Position numbers and translations under genes: made by a program. Below the pieces are notes generated by a model. The model made no database searches. It was not told the origin of the DNA and worked only from the letters and a program-made list of their open reading frames with translations. Shown piece after piece: positions 1 through 8,800 of a stretch of 31,055 nt of DNA. Origin of the DNA: Parcubacteria group bacterium GW2011_GWA2_47_7 (GTDB taxonomy: Bacteria > Patescibacteriota > Minisyncoccia > Phycocordibacterales > UBA6899); NCBI GenBank assembly GCA_000999395.1, contig LCOM01000014.1, forward strand, positions 1-31,055. Direction: 5' to 3'. Positions within the stretch are counted from its first letter, which is position 1. The number at the start of each line of letters is the position of its first letter.

Positions 1-599
1 TAAAAATATTTGAAGTCGGGAATATTTTTCCGAGAGATGGAGAGCGCACATCCATCGGACTTGCGCTTGCCGCAGGGAGCAAGGGGAGTGCAAAGACAAT
101 CCGCTCGGAGTGCGAAAATCTCATCGTTACCATTGCAACAGCGCTTGGGGTCCCAAGTATCGCCGATGCACGTTACATAGAAATTCCCGCCCCAGAAGGA
201 CTCAAGTGGAGCCCGGTCATTTGCGAGTTTGATTTCGATAAACTCATTGCGAATCTGCCGGAGCCGACCGTTTTTGAATCACTCGCACAGTCCGATCTGG
301 AAATGCGTTACAAAACTCTCTCCGCGTACCCCTTTATTGTTCGCGACATTGCCATTTTTGTTCCACAGGAAGTAACGGAAGAATATATCGAAGTATTGCT
401 CAAGAAAGAGGCAGGGGAGCTTGTCGTGAGGTTGTCACAGTTCGACAAATTTCAGAAACTGGGTGAAGATCGCATTTCCTATGGATATCGCATGGTCTTC
501 CAGTCGTTCGAGCGTACGCTTACCGATGAGGAGGTGAATGCAGTCATGGAACGCGTTACCTCCGCGTGCAATGCGCAACAAGATTGGCAGGTGAGATAA
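1..599 (+). CDS. pheT: Phenylalanyl-tRNA synthetase beta subunit, C-terminal part (5' end outside window)
   Basis: The reading frame is open from base 3 and enters from the left edge, so only about the last 199 residues are present. The first residues (KIFEVGNIFPRDGE) resemble the catalytic-like core of PheT. The last 95 or so residues form the ferredoxin-fold anticodon-binding (FDX-ACB) domain, recognisable from YPFIVRDIAIFVP, the SQFDKF segment and the closing SFERTLTDEEV. PheT pairs with PheS in a heterotetramer that charges tRNA-Phe in the cytoplasm; this C-terminal domain contacts the anticodon. The in-frame ATG at 303 lies inside the FDX-ACB region and is not the true start. A weak hairpin follows the stop. 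The family is clear; the upstream part, including any editing domain, cannot be judged here. Confidence 0.93.
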   Translation, partial: KIFEVGNIFPRDGERTSIGLALAAGSKGSAKTIRSECENLIVTIATALGVPSIADARYIEIPAPEGLKWSPVICEFDFDKLIANLPEPTVFESLAQSDLEMRYKTLSAYPFIVRDIAIFVPQEVTEEYIEVLLKKEAGELVVRLSQFDKFQKLGEDRISYGYRMVFQSFERTLTDEEVNAVMERVTSACNAQQDWQVR

Positions 600-615
600 A
601 TAAACTGCCTTCCTT

Positions 616-657
616 ACCGAGTTGGCCGAAGCGAAGCTCACTGTTGGAAAACTCGGT
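616..657 (+). terminator. Possible weak terminator hairpin after pheT
   Basis: Eight-base arms ACCGAGTT (616-623) and AACTCGGT (650-657) are perfectly complementary, but the loop is 26 nt and only a short T-run (TTTG) follows. It lies just after the pheT stop, so a termination role is plausible but weak. The rest of 600-766 shows no gene. Confidence 0.3.
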
Positions 658-766
658 TTGCTAGGATGCGTCGGTCTCGATGGAACGATAGTTTTTTGGT
701 AGAAAACAGCCTCATTAAAGGGTAAAATGGTATGACTTTTCCACATTCAAAAAATCCAAAAAACGC

Positions 767-795
767 TTGGTAAATCTTGATTCTTTTGCTATAAT
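767..795 (+). promoter_or_regulatory. gyrB promoter
   Basis: TTGGTA at 767-772, a 17 nt spacer and a perfect TATAAT at 790-795 preceded by TGC (extended -10). This gives a transcript start near 802 and a leader of about 40 nt before gyrB. Confidence 0.75.
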
Positions 796-806
796 TCAGA
801 CACGAA

Positions 807-830
807 ATTGCCCTCATTTTAGGGGGCAAT
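807..830 (+). promoter_or_regulatory. Hairpin in the gyrB 5' leader
   Basis: ATTGCCC (807-813) and GGGCAAT (824-830) are exact complements around a 10 nt loop. The only purine-rich SD-like stretch upstream of gyrB (AGGGGG, 821-826) lies in the loop and 3' arm, 16 nt before the ATG. No other Shine-Dalgarno is visible, so the hairpin could influence initiation or mRNA stability. Its function is inference. Confidence 0.4.
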
Positions 831-842
831 TATACGTGTAAA

Positions 843-2939
843 ATGGCCAAAAAAGACGATAAACCTACAGAAGCAAAGGCAAAGAAAGGAAGTTATGGCT
901 CAGAATCCATTCAGGTTCTTGAGGGACTTGAGCCGGTGCGGAAACGTCCGGGAATGTATATCGGTTCCACGGGGGTTGAGGGGTTGCACCATTTAATCTG
1001 GGAAATTTTTGACAATTCGCGCGACGAAGCGATGGGTGGTTTTTGTTCGCGCATTGAGGTTTCACTTCTCCCTGGAAATCGCATTCGTGTTGTTGACAAT
1101 GGTCGCGGTATCCCCGTGGATATTCATTCGAAAACAAAAGTTTCGGCGCTCGAGACAGTCATGACCACACTTCATGCCGGAGGAAAATTCGGAGGTGAAG
1201 ATAGTGGCTACAAAGTATCCGGAGGGTTGCACGGCGTAGGAGCATCAGTCGTGAATGCCTTGTCTCAATACGCCAAGGTCAATGTGCATCGTGATGGAGG
1301 TGAACACGTACAGGAGTATGCACGCGGAAAACAGAAGGCGAAGGTGAAGAAGGTTGGCGCGTCGAAGGAGCATGGAACCATCGTGCTCTTTGACCCGGAT
1401 CCGGAGATATTCAGCGAAATCAAATTCAACTGGTCCTCGATAGTGACACACTTGCGCCAGCAGGCATACCTCGTGAAAGGTCTTGAGATAAACATGCTTG
1501 ATCTTAGGGACTATGCTGGAAAGATAAATACCGATGATGCCTTTTACCTCAAAGATGTGGGTTACAACGTGCCATCAATGTCCTTCTTCTTTGAGGGAGG
1601 CTTGTACTCGCTCGTCAAGTATCACAACAAATTTCAAAAACCCATTCATAAGGAAATATTTTACGTTGAAAAGCAGGAAGGAAATGTTGCCGTGGAGGTA
1701 GCACTTCAGTATGTCGATGATATGTCTTCTCGCGAGATCGCCTTTGCAAACAATATTTACAATCCGGAAGGTGGAATGCATGTTACCGGATTTCGTACTG
1801 CACTCACGCGCGTATTGAACGACTACGTCAAAAAGAATAATTTCGGAAAAGAAGCAGAAGAAGGCTTCACTGGAGATGATGTCCGCGAAGGCCTCACAGT
1901 GGTCGTATCTATCAAAATGGCTGAGATTCAGTTCGAGGGTCAGACAAAGGGTAAACTCGGCTCCGTAGAGGCACGTGGCGCGACGGAGAAAGTCTTTGGT
2001 GAGGCCTTCGGCACATTCCTCGAGGAGCATCCTGATGATGCCAAGGCTATCGTGGGCAAGGTTGTGCTTGCAGTACGGGCAAGAAAGGCAGCAAAGGCCG
2101 CTAAGGATTCGGTACTCAGAAAAGGGGTGCTTGATGGCATGACACTTCCAGGAAAGCTCGCAGATTGTCAGAGCCGAAGCGCGGTAGAGTCTGAGCTCTT
2201 TATCGTTGAGGGAGATTCTGCCGGTGGTACTGCAAAAACAGGGCGAGACCGAAAGACGCAAGCTATCCTTCCTCTCCGTGGTAAAATTTTGAACATCGAA
2301 CGCGCGCGTCTCGACAAAATGCTCGCATCGGAGCAGATAAGAAATCTCGTCGTAGCTATGGGCACCGCTATCGGTGATGTGTTCGACATTTCGAAGCTGC
2401 GCTATCACAAGCTCATCATCGCGACCGATGCCGACGTGGACGGTGCGCATATTCGCACACTTCTCCTTACGCTGTTCTATCGTCACTTCAGGCCACTTGT
2501 TGATGCGGGACATATTTTTATCGCACAGCCTCCGCTCTTTAAGGTGAAGAAAGGAAAAGACATCAGCTATTTCTATTCACCAGAGCAGTTGGAAGAGTAT
2601 CTCAAAAAGGAGGGCGTGAAGGCCGAGGAGCTTGAGATCGCCGCAGAGGGTGACGACAACAGCGAGCCAGTTGAGGGTGATGATGAAGTAGAGAAAGATG
2701 CAAAAGCAGCAAAGAAATCGAGCAAGGTGCATGTTCAGCGCTACAAGGGTCTTGGGGAAATGAATTCCGAGGAGCTGTGGGAAACAACCATGGATCCGGC
2801 TCATCGTGTGGTAAAGCAGGTGACCATCGAGGACGCTCAGGAGGCGGACAAGGTATTTGATCTTCTCATGGGTTCTGAAGTTGGCCCTCGTAAGTCATTC
2901 ATTCAGTCCAATGCCAAGCTTGCAAATTTGGATGTGTAG
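843..2939 (+). CDS. gyrB: DNA gyrase subunit B (type IIA topoisomerase ATPase subunit)
   Basis: GyrB supplies ATPase and part of the DNA-cleavage apparatus of gyrase, which introduces negative supercoils; it acts with GyrA, not in this window. At 698 residues it is close to the short GyrB form. The GHKL ATPase is shown by EIFDNSRDEAMGG, VVDNGRGIP and SGGLHGVGASVVNALS in the first 140 residues, followed by the transducer with QTKGKLG. The TOPRIM domain has VEGDSAGG near residue 456 and DADVDGAH near 529, carrying the catalytic Glu and the metal-binding Asp residues. YKGLGEMN and the C-terminal GyrB segment follow. An acidic/lysine-rich low-complexity insert (about residues 590-625) sits just before YKGLGEMN. 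The ATG at 843 lies 47 nt after a strong promoter. Distinction from ParE is by overall resemblance only. Confidence 0.95.
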   Translation: MAKKDDKPTEAKAKKGSYGSESIQVLEGLEPVRKRPGMYIGSTGVEGLHHLIWEIFDNSRDEAMGGFCSRIEVSLLPGNRIRVVDNGRGIPVDIHSKTKVSALETVMTTLHAGGKFGGEDSGYKVSGGLHGVGASVVNALSQYAKVNVHRDGGEHVQEYARGKQKAKVKKVGASKEHGTIVLFDPDPEIFSEIKFNWSSIVTHLRQQAYLVKGLEINMLDLRDYAGKINTDDAFYLKDVGYNVPSMSFFFEGGLYSLVKYHNKFQKPIHKEIFYVEKQEGNVAVEVALQYVDDMSSREIAFANNIYNPEGGMHVTGFRTALTRVLNDYVKKNNFGKEAEEGFTGDDVREGLTVVVSIKMAEIQFEGQTKGKLGSVEARGATEKVFGEAFGTFLEEHPDDAKAIVGKVVLAVRARKAAKAAKDSVLRKGVLDGMTLPGKLADCQSRSAVESELFIVEGDSAGGTAKTGRDRKTQAILPLRGKILNIERARLDKMLASEQIRNLVVAMGTAIGDVFDISKLRYHKLIIATDADVDGAHIRTLLLTLFYRHFRPLVDAGHIFIAQPPLFKVKKGKDISYFYSPEQLEEYLKKEGVKAEELEIAAEGDDNSEPVEGDDEVEKDAKAAKKSSKVHVQRYKGLGEMNSEELWETTMDPAHRVVKQVTIEDAQEADKVFDLLMGSEVGPRKSFIQSNAKLANLDV

Positions 2940-2941
2940 AA

Positions 2942-3052
2942 ATGGCGACATCAAATCATATATATTTCGTGCGACACGGTGAGAGTACCGGAAACGCATC
3001 CCCAACTAAGGTTGGACCAAACCCGGAGATTACTTCACGCGGTGAACAGTAG
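2942..3052 (+). pseudogene. Histidine phosphatase (phosphoglycerate mutase-like) N-terminal remnant
   Basis: Starting two bases after the gyrB stop, a 36-codon frame encodes an N-terminus with FVRHGESTGNA, the RHG phosphohistidine motif of the phosphoglycerate mutase/histidine phosphatase superfamily, and later ITSRGEQ, which matches the usual L-T-x-x-G-x-x-Q segment. A TAG at 3050 ends the frame where the family normally continues for another 150 or more residues. Only about 35 nt then separate it from a terminator, so the rest of the gene has been deleted. It was probably co-transcribed with gyrB. It could still be translated as a short peptide, but catalysis would be impossible. Confidence 0.65.
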
Positions 3053-3087
3053 CCATATTTGAGATTATCGTATTGAGCGTTTGTCAA

Positions 3088-3127
3088 AAAGAAAAAGCAC
3101 ACAACTCTCGTTGTGTGCTTTTTCTTT
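3088..3127. terminator. Bidirectional rho-independent terminator between gyrB and thrS
   Basis: An exact 18 bp stem (3088-3105 with 3110-3127) around a TCTC loop. The stem is A-rich at its 5' end and T-rich at its 3' end, so it ends in a U-run on both strands, which suits the convergent gyrB and thrS genes. Confidence 0.9.
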
Positions 3128-3144
3128 AGTGAAGAAATGGAGGG

Positions 3145-4887
3145 TTATTGTTTTGTCGAAATTTCTTCCGTGAAGCGGGTAACGAGGTCTGGTACAGTGA
3201 GCTCACCAATTTTGCCTTCATCACGCGATTCGAGAGTGACGGTGCGATTGTTTACTTCCGCGTCGCCGATGACGAGTGTGTAGGGGATCTTCTCCATTTT
3301 TGCTGCGCGTATCTTCTTACCGAGCGAGTCGCTGTCTTCCATGAAGACGACGCGGAAATTTTGTAATTCAAGTTCGTTGGCAACTTCTTTGGCAAATTCG
3401 TGATGTGCATCTGCGATGGGAACAATAGCGACCTGCATCGGAGAAAGCCATAAGGGGAAGTTGCCACCGGTATGCTCGATGAGTATTGAGAGGAACCTAT
3501 CTATAGAACCCATGATAGCGGCGTGGATCATCACGATGCGCTCCTTCTCGCCTTTCTCGTTGTTGCAGACAAGGTCAAATCGTTCCGGCATGTTCATATC
3601 GAGCTGAATGGTTGCGACCTGCCACTCACGACCGATTGCATCCTTTGCCATGAAATCGAGTTTTGGTCCGTAAAATGCAGCCTCGCCGATACCCTCGAAT
3701 GAATTTGCATGTTTCTCTTTTGCTATCTCCTTTAGCATGTTTTCCGCGATGGCCCAGTTTTCCGGTCCGCCAAGATAATTTTCCGGTGACGCCGGGTTAT
3801 GCGTCGAAATGCGTACGCGGAGTTCAAATCCGAATGTTTTGTAGAAAATTTGTACGATGTCCCAGATTTTTATAAATTCTTCTTTTGCTTGAGACATGCG
3901 ACAAAAGACGTGCGCGTCATCTTGTGTGAATGCGCGGACACGAGAGAGTCCCGAAAGCTCGCCGGATTGTTCATCTCGGTAGCATGCCGTTGAATTGGCA
4001 TAACGCTGTGGGAGTTCACGGTAGCTCCATGCTTTTCGTGCATAAATCTGTGTGTGGTGTGGGCAGTTCATCGGTTTCATCGCGAATTCGTGTCCCTCGC
4101 GCGTCGTGATGCGGAAGAGTTCATCTTTGAATTTGTCCCAGTGACCACTCGTCATATACAGTTCCTTTTTTGTGATGTGTGGAATCTCCACTTTTTCGTA
4201 CCCGTGTTTCTTGCGCAATTGCCAGACATAGCCATCGAGCAATTCGCGAAGAAGTGTGCCCTTCGGCGTCCAGAGGGGGAGTCCCGGCCCGACGAGGTCT
4301 GAGAAGGTGAAAAGATCCAACTCTTTTCCAAGTTTTTTGTGGTCGCGTTTTTTTGCTTCTTCAAGCATTTTTTCATATGCGAGAAGCTCCTCCTTTGTTT
4401 CGAATGCATATCCGTAGATACGCGTGAGCATCTGATTCTTTTCGTCGCCGCGCCAGTACGCACCGGCGATCCGGATGAGCTTAAACGCACCCGCATCTAC
4501 CTCGCTCGTATCTTTGACGTGTCCACCTTTACAGAGGTCAGTGAAGGATCCTAATGTGTATGCCGTGAGTGTTTTATCTTCCGCCGCATATTGTTCCAAG
4601 AGCTCGAGTTTGAATGGTTGACTGGTAAAAAGTTTTTCGCCTTCCGCTTTGGTGATTTCACGACCCGTCATCGGAAGTTTCTGATTGATGAATTTTCTCA
4701 TTGATTTTTCGAAACCCTTGAGATCATCAGGTGTGGGTGTTTTGGTGAATTGAAAGTCATAGTAAAATCCATTATCTGTGACCGGGCCAATGCCGAGTTT
4801 TACTTCGGGATCGAATTCTATTGCTGCCATTGCAAGGAGGTGGGCGAAAGTATGTCTCGTATTATGTAGCTTTTCTACGTTGTCCAT
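3145..4887 (-). CDS. thrS: Threonyl-tRNA synthetase, form lacking the TGS domain
   Basis: Charges tRNA-Thr with threonine. The 580-residue product begins directly in the second (editing) domain: H12 and H16 (HTFAH) and C119/H123 (CKGGH) are the residues expected for hydrolysis of Ser-tRNA-Thr. The roughly 60-residue N-terminal TGS domain of the E. coli enzyme (642 residues) is absent. The class II core has motif 2 around YRDEQSGE. The zinc ligands are C275 (MNCPHH), H326 (DDAHVF) and H455 (MIHAAIMGS). The C-terminal anticodon-binding domain follows from about residue 480. A T-box riboswitch lies immediately upstream. There is no clear Shine-Dalgarno at the ATG. The 3' end faces a shared terminator with gyrB. 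Confidence 0.96.
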   Translation of the reverse strand: MDNVEKLHNTRHTFAHLLAMAAIEFDPEVKLGIGPVTDNGFYYDFQFTKTPTPDDLKGFEKSMRKFINQKLPMTGREITKAEGEKLFTSQPFKLELLEQYAAEDKTLTAYTLGSFTDLCKGGHVKDTSEVDAGAFKLIRIAGAYWRGDEKNQMLTRIYGYAFETKEELLAYEKMLEEAKKRDHKKLGKELDLFTFSDLVGPGLPLWTPKGTLLRELLDGYVWQLRKKHGYEKVEIPHITKKELYMTSGHWDKFKDELFRITTREGHEFAMKPMNCPHHTQIYARKAWSYRELPQRYANSTACYRDEQSGELSGLSRVRAFTQDDAHVFCRMSQAKEEFIKIWDIVQIFYKTFGFELRVRISTHNPASPENYLGGPENWAIAENMLKEIAKEKHANSFEGIGEAAFYGPKLDFMAKDAIGREWQVATIQLDMNMPERFDLVCNNEKGEKERIVMIHAAIMGSIDRFLSILIEHTGGNFPLWLSPMQVAIVPIADAHHEFAKEVANELELQNFRVVFMEDSDSLGKKIRAAKMEKIPYTLVIGDAEVNNRTVTLESRDEGKIGELTVPDLVTRFTEEISTKQ

Positions 4888-4904
4888 AAAAGTAGATTAT
4901 TACC

Positions 4905-5120
4905 AATAAATAAAAATCACCCTCATAAGAATACAGCGTTTACGCTATATGCTTACGAGGGCGATCTATGCCGCGGTTCCACCTCGATTTTCCCGGGTAT
5001 TCCCGAGAACACTCATTTTGCTTGATTAGGGTTTCCCGTCAAAGACCTCTGGTTGGTACCCAAAGCAATCTCAAGTAATCTGAGTATAGTCCATTCTCCT
5101 TCAATCAGTCAACTCAGAGC
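4905..5120 (-). ncRNA. T-box riboswitch (tRNA-Thr-sensing leader) of thrS
   Basis: On the minus strand the leader contains GAGGTGGAACCGCGG (4985-4971), very close to the T-box consensus AGGGTGGnACCGCG. It folds as a canonical antiterminator: CGAGG (4986-4982), a seven-base bulge TGGAACC, GCG (4974-4972), an 8 nt loop, CGC (4963-4961) and CCTCG (4960-4956). The same CGCCCTCG strand can instead form a long terminator stem with the segment near 4928-4915, followed by a T-rich run. The two structures are mutually exclusive. Upstream, CTGAGT (5117-5112) and ACTCAG (5085-5080) can close a short Stem I. An ACT codon (5090-5088) on its 3' side is a candidate Thr specifier. Uncharged tRNA-Thr would pair with the bulge through its NCCA end and allow read-through into thrS. 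Stem I details are tentative; the T-box core and terminator are clear. Confidence 0.85.
4910..4965 (-). terminator. Regulated terminator of the thrS T-box
   Basis: On the minus strand, ATCGCCCTCGTAAG (4965-4952) pairs with CTTATGAGGGTGAT (4928-4915), with a few G-U pairs and further inner pairing, followed by a TTTTTATTT tract. It overlaps the antiterminator and ends about 25 nt before the thrS start codon. Confidence 0.82.
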
Positions 5121-5143
5121 CTTCATCTAAAATTAACAGACCG

Positions 5144-5171
5144 TTGATACAATCAGGATATTATCGTTAAT
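5144..5171 (+). promoter_or_regulatory. Candidate promoter of the cupin gene
   Basis: TTGATA at 5144-5149, a 16 nt spacer and GTTAAT at 5166-5171 (4 of 6 matches). It predicts a leader of about 35 nt with a Shine-Dalgarno, like other small genes here. The match is moderate. Confidence 0.4.
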
Positions 5172-5211
5172 ATCTATTTTTATGAAGGATGAACCGAAGA
5201 AGGGGTATATT

Positions 5212-5595
5212 ATGAATATTGAAAAGGAGACGCTTTCGAACAGTGATTATCGTCGCGTCCTCTTTACCGCAAAGAGTATGCAGCTTGTTTTGATGAATTT
5301 AGAGAAGGGGGAGGAGATTGGAGAAGAAGTACATCATCTCGATCAGTTCATTCGCTCTGAAGCAGGTGAGGCGACTGTTGTTCTCGATGATATTTCCTTT
5401 CCGTTTCCGGCTGATCATGCGGTTATCATCCCGGCAGGGACGAAACATAATATTATCAATACTGGCGCTACCGAATTGAAGCTCTACACGATTTACGCCC
5501 CACCTGAACATAAAGATAAGCTCGTTGAACACACCAAGGCAGACGAAAGAGAAGAGCATTTTGACGGCACAGTAAGCTCCGGTGCGGCATCATAA
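5212..5595 (+). CDS. Cupin-domain protein (mannose-6-phosphate isomerase-like single cupin)
   Basis: A single conserved beta-barrel cupin of 127 residues. The first cupin motif is seen around VHHLDQFIRSEAGEATVV (the histidines and Glu that would bind metal) and the second around IIPAGTKHNIINTG (the second metal-binding His). The ending LYTIYAPPEHKDKL is typical of a widespread small cupin family of unknown substrate, often annotated as mannose-6-phosphate isomerase-like. I chose ATG 5212 rather than 5182 because AAGAAGGGG ends 7 nt upstream of it; the upstream ATG has no such site. It is read divergently from the thrS leader. Metal binding is likely; the reaction is unknown. Confidence 0.85.
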   Translation: MNIEKETLSNSDYRRVLFTAKSMQLVLMNLEKGEEIGEEVHHLDQFIRSEAGEATVVLDDISFPFPADHAVIIPAGTKHNIINTGATELKLYTIYAPPEHKDKLVEHTKADEREEHFDGTVSSGAAS

Positions 5596-5611
5596 TCTCT
5601 CCCTTGATATT

Positions 5612-5809
5612 ATGGCGAATTTTGCTGTCATAATTAACACGTTCGCACATTCATTATTTCAATTTGGATTTGGTTTGAAAATGTGCGAAAAGAATTTCTC
5701 GAAACAAATCAAAGCGCAGATTGAAAAGACGACTTACACCATTTGCGATGAAACCGCATTTAAAATTAACGGTAATCATATCGAGAGTGTTGGTGGAGGA
5801 ACGACCTAG
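5612..5809 (+). CDS. Doubtful small ORF with an inverted repeat around an internal ATG
   Basis: Up to 65 codons are open here between the cupin gene and dnaE (convergent side). I do not recognise the product. There is no Shine-Dalgarno at 5612, nor at the in-frame ATG at 5681. A 10 bp inverted repeat has one arm at 5642-5651 and the other at 5680-5689, spanning the ATG at 5681. No strong terminator follows. It may be a short lineage-specific protein starting at 5681, or non-coding. The remaining bases between 5596 and 5840 show nothing else. Confidence 0.22.
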   Translation: MANFAVIINTFAHSLFQFGFGLKMCEKNFSKQIKAQIEKTTYTICDETAFKINGNHIESVGGGTT

Positions 5810-5840
5810 GCCTATTCACAGTAAAAACCTTTTTGAAGTT

Positions 5841-8800
5841 TCAGAGTGCCTTCACTTTCTCTGCAATAAGTGATGGTGCGTCGTTGCGTCTCGAAAAGCG
5901 ACCTTTGATGGCGACGCATTTGTCGGGGCCAAGCAATTCCTTATATTCGGCCATAGTGCGAGGGAAGACGACGACTTCGATGGAGCCGGTGAAGTCAGCA
6001 ATCTTTAGAAATGCCATATGCTCATTTTTCTTTGTGATGACTATTTTGTGTTCTTCAATAATACCCGCAATGATGATACCCATTCCATCGTGGGTGTTTT
6101 CGTTCACTTCTTTAATGTTTGTGCCCCCTCGTTCGATCTTTTCACGATGTTTATCAAGCGGATGACCAGAGACATAAAGCCCGAGTAATTCCTTTTCCCA
6201 AGCAAGTTTCTGGTCGATCATAATTTCTGGTGCGGGGCGAAGGCGGAGGGTCGGGAGTGCGCTCGCATCAGTAACGACAGAAAAGAGCGATACTTGGTTG
6301 CTGAGAAGCGCTTTTGCATGCTCTTTGTGGTACTCAAGCGCATCGTCGATATTATGAAGGAGCGCCCCGCGTTCTTCACCGAGTGCATCAAATGCACCCG
6401 CGCGGATGAGTGATTCGAGTGACTTCTTATTGAGGTCTTTGTGTGTGACGCGTTCCAAGAAGTTGGTGAACGAAAGATATGGCCCCCCTGCATTACGCTC
6501 TTCGATGACGGCTGTGGCGATATTTTCTCCGAGATTTTTTATCGTAAAGAGTCCGAATCGAATTTGATCTATTACTCCTTCTTTTTTTGATTTAATATCC
6601 GCAAAGTGCGTGTCGCTCATATTGATATCCGGCGGAAGTACGGGGATTGCCATGCGCTTGCACTCAGTGATGATTTCGGAGATTTTTTCTGTGTCGCCTT
6701 CTTCTGCCGTGAGTACCGCGGTCATGTATTCGCTCGGGTACGTCGCCTTCATGTATGCCGTCTGATAAGCGACGCGACCATAACATGCAGCATGGGCCTT
6801 GTTGAATCCATAGCCTTGGAACGGCTCAAAGAGCGTCCATATTTTCTCAGCCTCCGACGAACTGATTCCACTGTGTGTCTGACAACCATCAACAAAAATT
6901 TTGTGTTGTTTCGCCATCTCGGCAGGAATCTTCTTTCCCACCGCCTTACGGAATTTATCTACTTCACCCCAGTCGTATCCGGCAAGCTCGATTGCGGTAT
7001 AGAGAAGGTCATCTTGATAGACTAGTAGCCCATATGTCTTATCCAAAAACTTTTGCATCTTCGGATGATAGTACACCACCTCACTTTTGCCGTGCTTGCG
7101 TGCAACGTACTCATCGATGGTTTTCATCGGACCAGGTCGATACAGTGCAACCATGGCGTTGATGTCGTGAATACGATTCGGCTTGAGTTCCATCAAGGCC
7201 TTAGTCATTCCTGAACCATTTAGTTGAAACAATCCAATCGTTTCACCACGTGCGAGCATTGTAAAAGTTTTTTTGTCATCAAATGGAATCTTTTCTATAT
7301 CCACAGTGATATTTTGATGGAGTTTCACGAGTCGTACTGCGTCTCCAAGGATGGCCAGATTTCTGATACCAAGAAAGTCAAACTTGAGGAGCCCTGCTTC
7401 TTCGACAGAATACATGTCGTATTGCGTGATAACCTTGCCTCCCTTCGGGTCGTACTGTGTCGGTACAAAATCGATCAGGGGGGTAGGGGAGATAACGACG
7501 CCCGCTGCGTGCACCGATACGTGTCGCACGCATCCTTCAAGTTTCTTGGCGAGATCAATTATCTCACGCGTGGTCGCATCGGTTCCATACATTTTTTTGA
7601 GGTCCGGTTCGAGTTCCATCGCATGCTCGAGTGTCATTGGAAATCCCTGTGCACCAAGCGGAATTAGCTTTGATATTTTGTCTCCGGCATCATAGGGGTA
7701 TCCGAGCGCTCTGGCGACATCGCGCACAGCGCCACGCGCCATCATTGTCCCAAAAGTACCTATCTGAGCCACTTTATCGGCTCCATATTTCCTTTTTGCA
7801 TACTCGAGCACCTCTTCACGGCGGTTATCCGCGAAGTCCATATCAATATCCGGTGCTGAGGGACGAAAGGGATTTAAAAAACGCTCAAAGGGTAATTGAA
7901 ATTCGATCGGGTCGACATTGGTGATGCCGGTGAGATAGGTGATGAGCGAGCCGGCGGCTGAACCACGGACAGTCGTGTAGATTCCGACTTCTCGTGCGTG
8001 ACGCAGAAGGTCGGCAACGACAAGAAAATATGGAGAGTAACCTTTGTCTTTAATGACCTTGAGTTCGTATTCAAATCGTTCGCGCAGTATAGAATCATCT
8101 TTCATCTCATGAGTCACAATTCCTTCCTCGGCAATATGACGCAATTCGTCGTCTGCATTGCCTCTTGCGAAATCGAGATGTGGAAATACCCACGAGCCGA
8201 GCTCAAGTTTAATGTCGCACATGTCCGCAACCTTTTTTGTATTGAACACTGCCTCAGGGATATCACGAAAATTTTCCATCGCTTCTTCCGTGGTAATGAA
8301 ATGATAGTCACCGTTTCCACTGAAGATTCCGGTGTCATTCACATCTGTATTTGTCGAAATAGCAATCAGTGTTTTGTGGGCGCGTGCATCGTCGGGGTGT
8401 ATGTAGTGTGAATCTTGTGTCGCGACGAGTGGCACGTCGAGTTTTTTGGAGAGCATGATGAGTGTGCTTCTCCATCGCTCGAAATCTTCGACATCAGGAT
8501 GATGCATGACTTCGATAAAATAATTTTCCTTCCCAAATATTTCCTGATGCTCACGGATGATTGCTTCTGCACGATTGAGGTCGTTCGAGCGGAGTATCGC
8601 GCGACCAAGCTCGCTTGCAGGACAGCCGGAAAGGGCGATGATACCGTCGGAGTACATCCGAAGAATATCCTTATCCATACGGGGTTTATAGTAATATCCT
8701 TCGATGTGCGCCGCCGTTGTGAGACGGACAAGGTTCTTGTATCCTTCCGCATTTTTTGCCAGAAGGGTAAGGTGAAAACGTTTGTTGTCGATACCCGATT

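Noticed and set aside
1575..2513. A 312-codon open frame on the minus strand inside gyrB
   Set aside because: It is wholly antisense to gyrB, has no family resemblance, and gyrB is unmistakable in the other strand.
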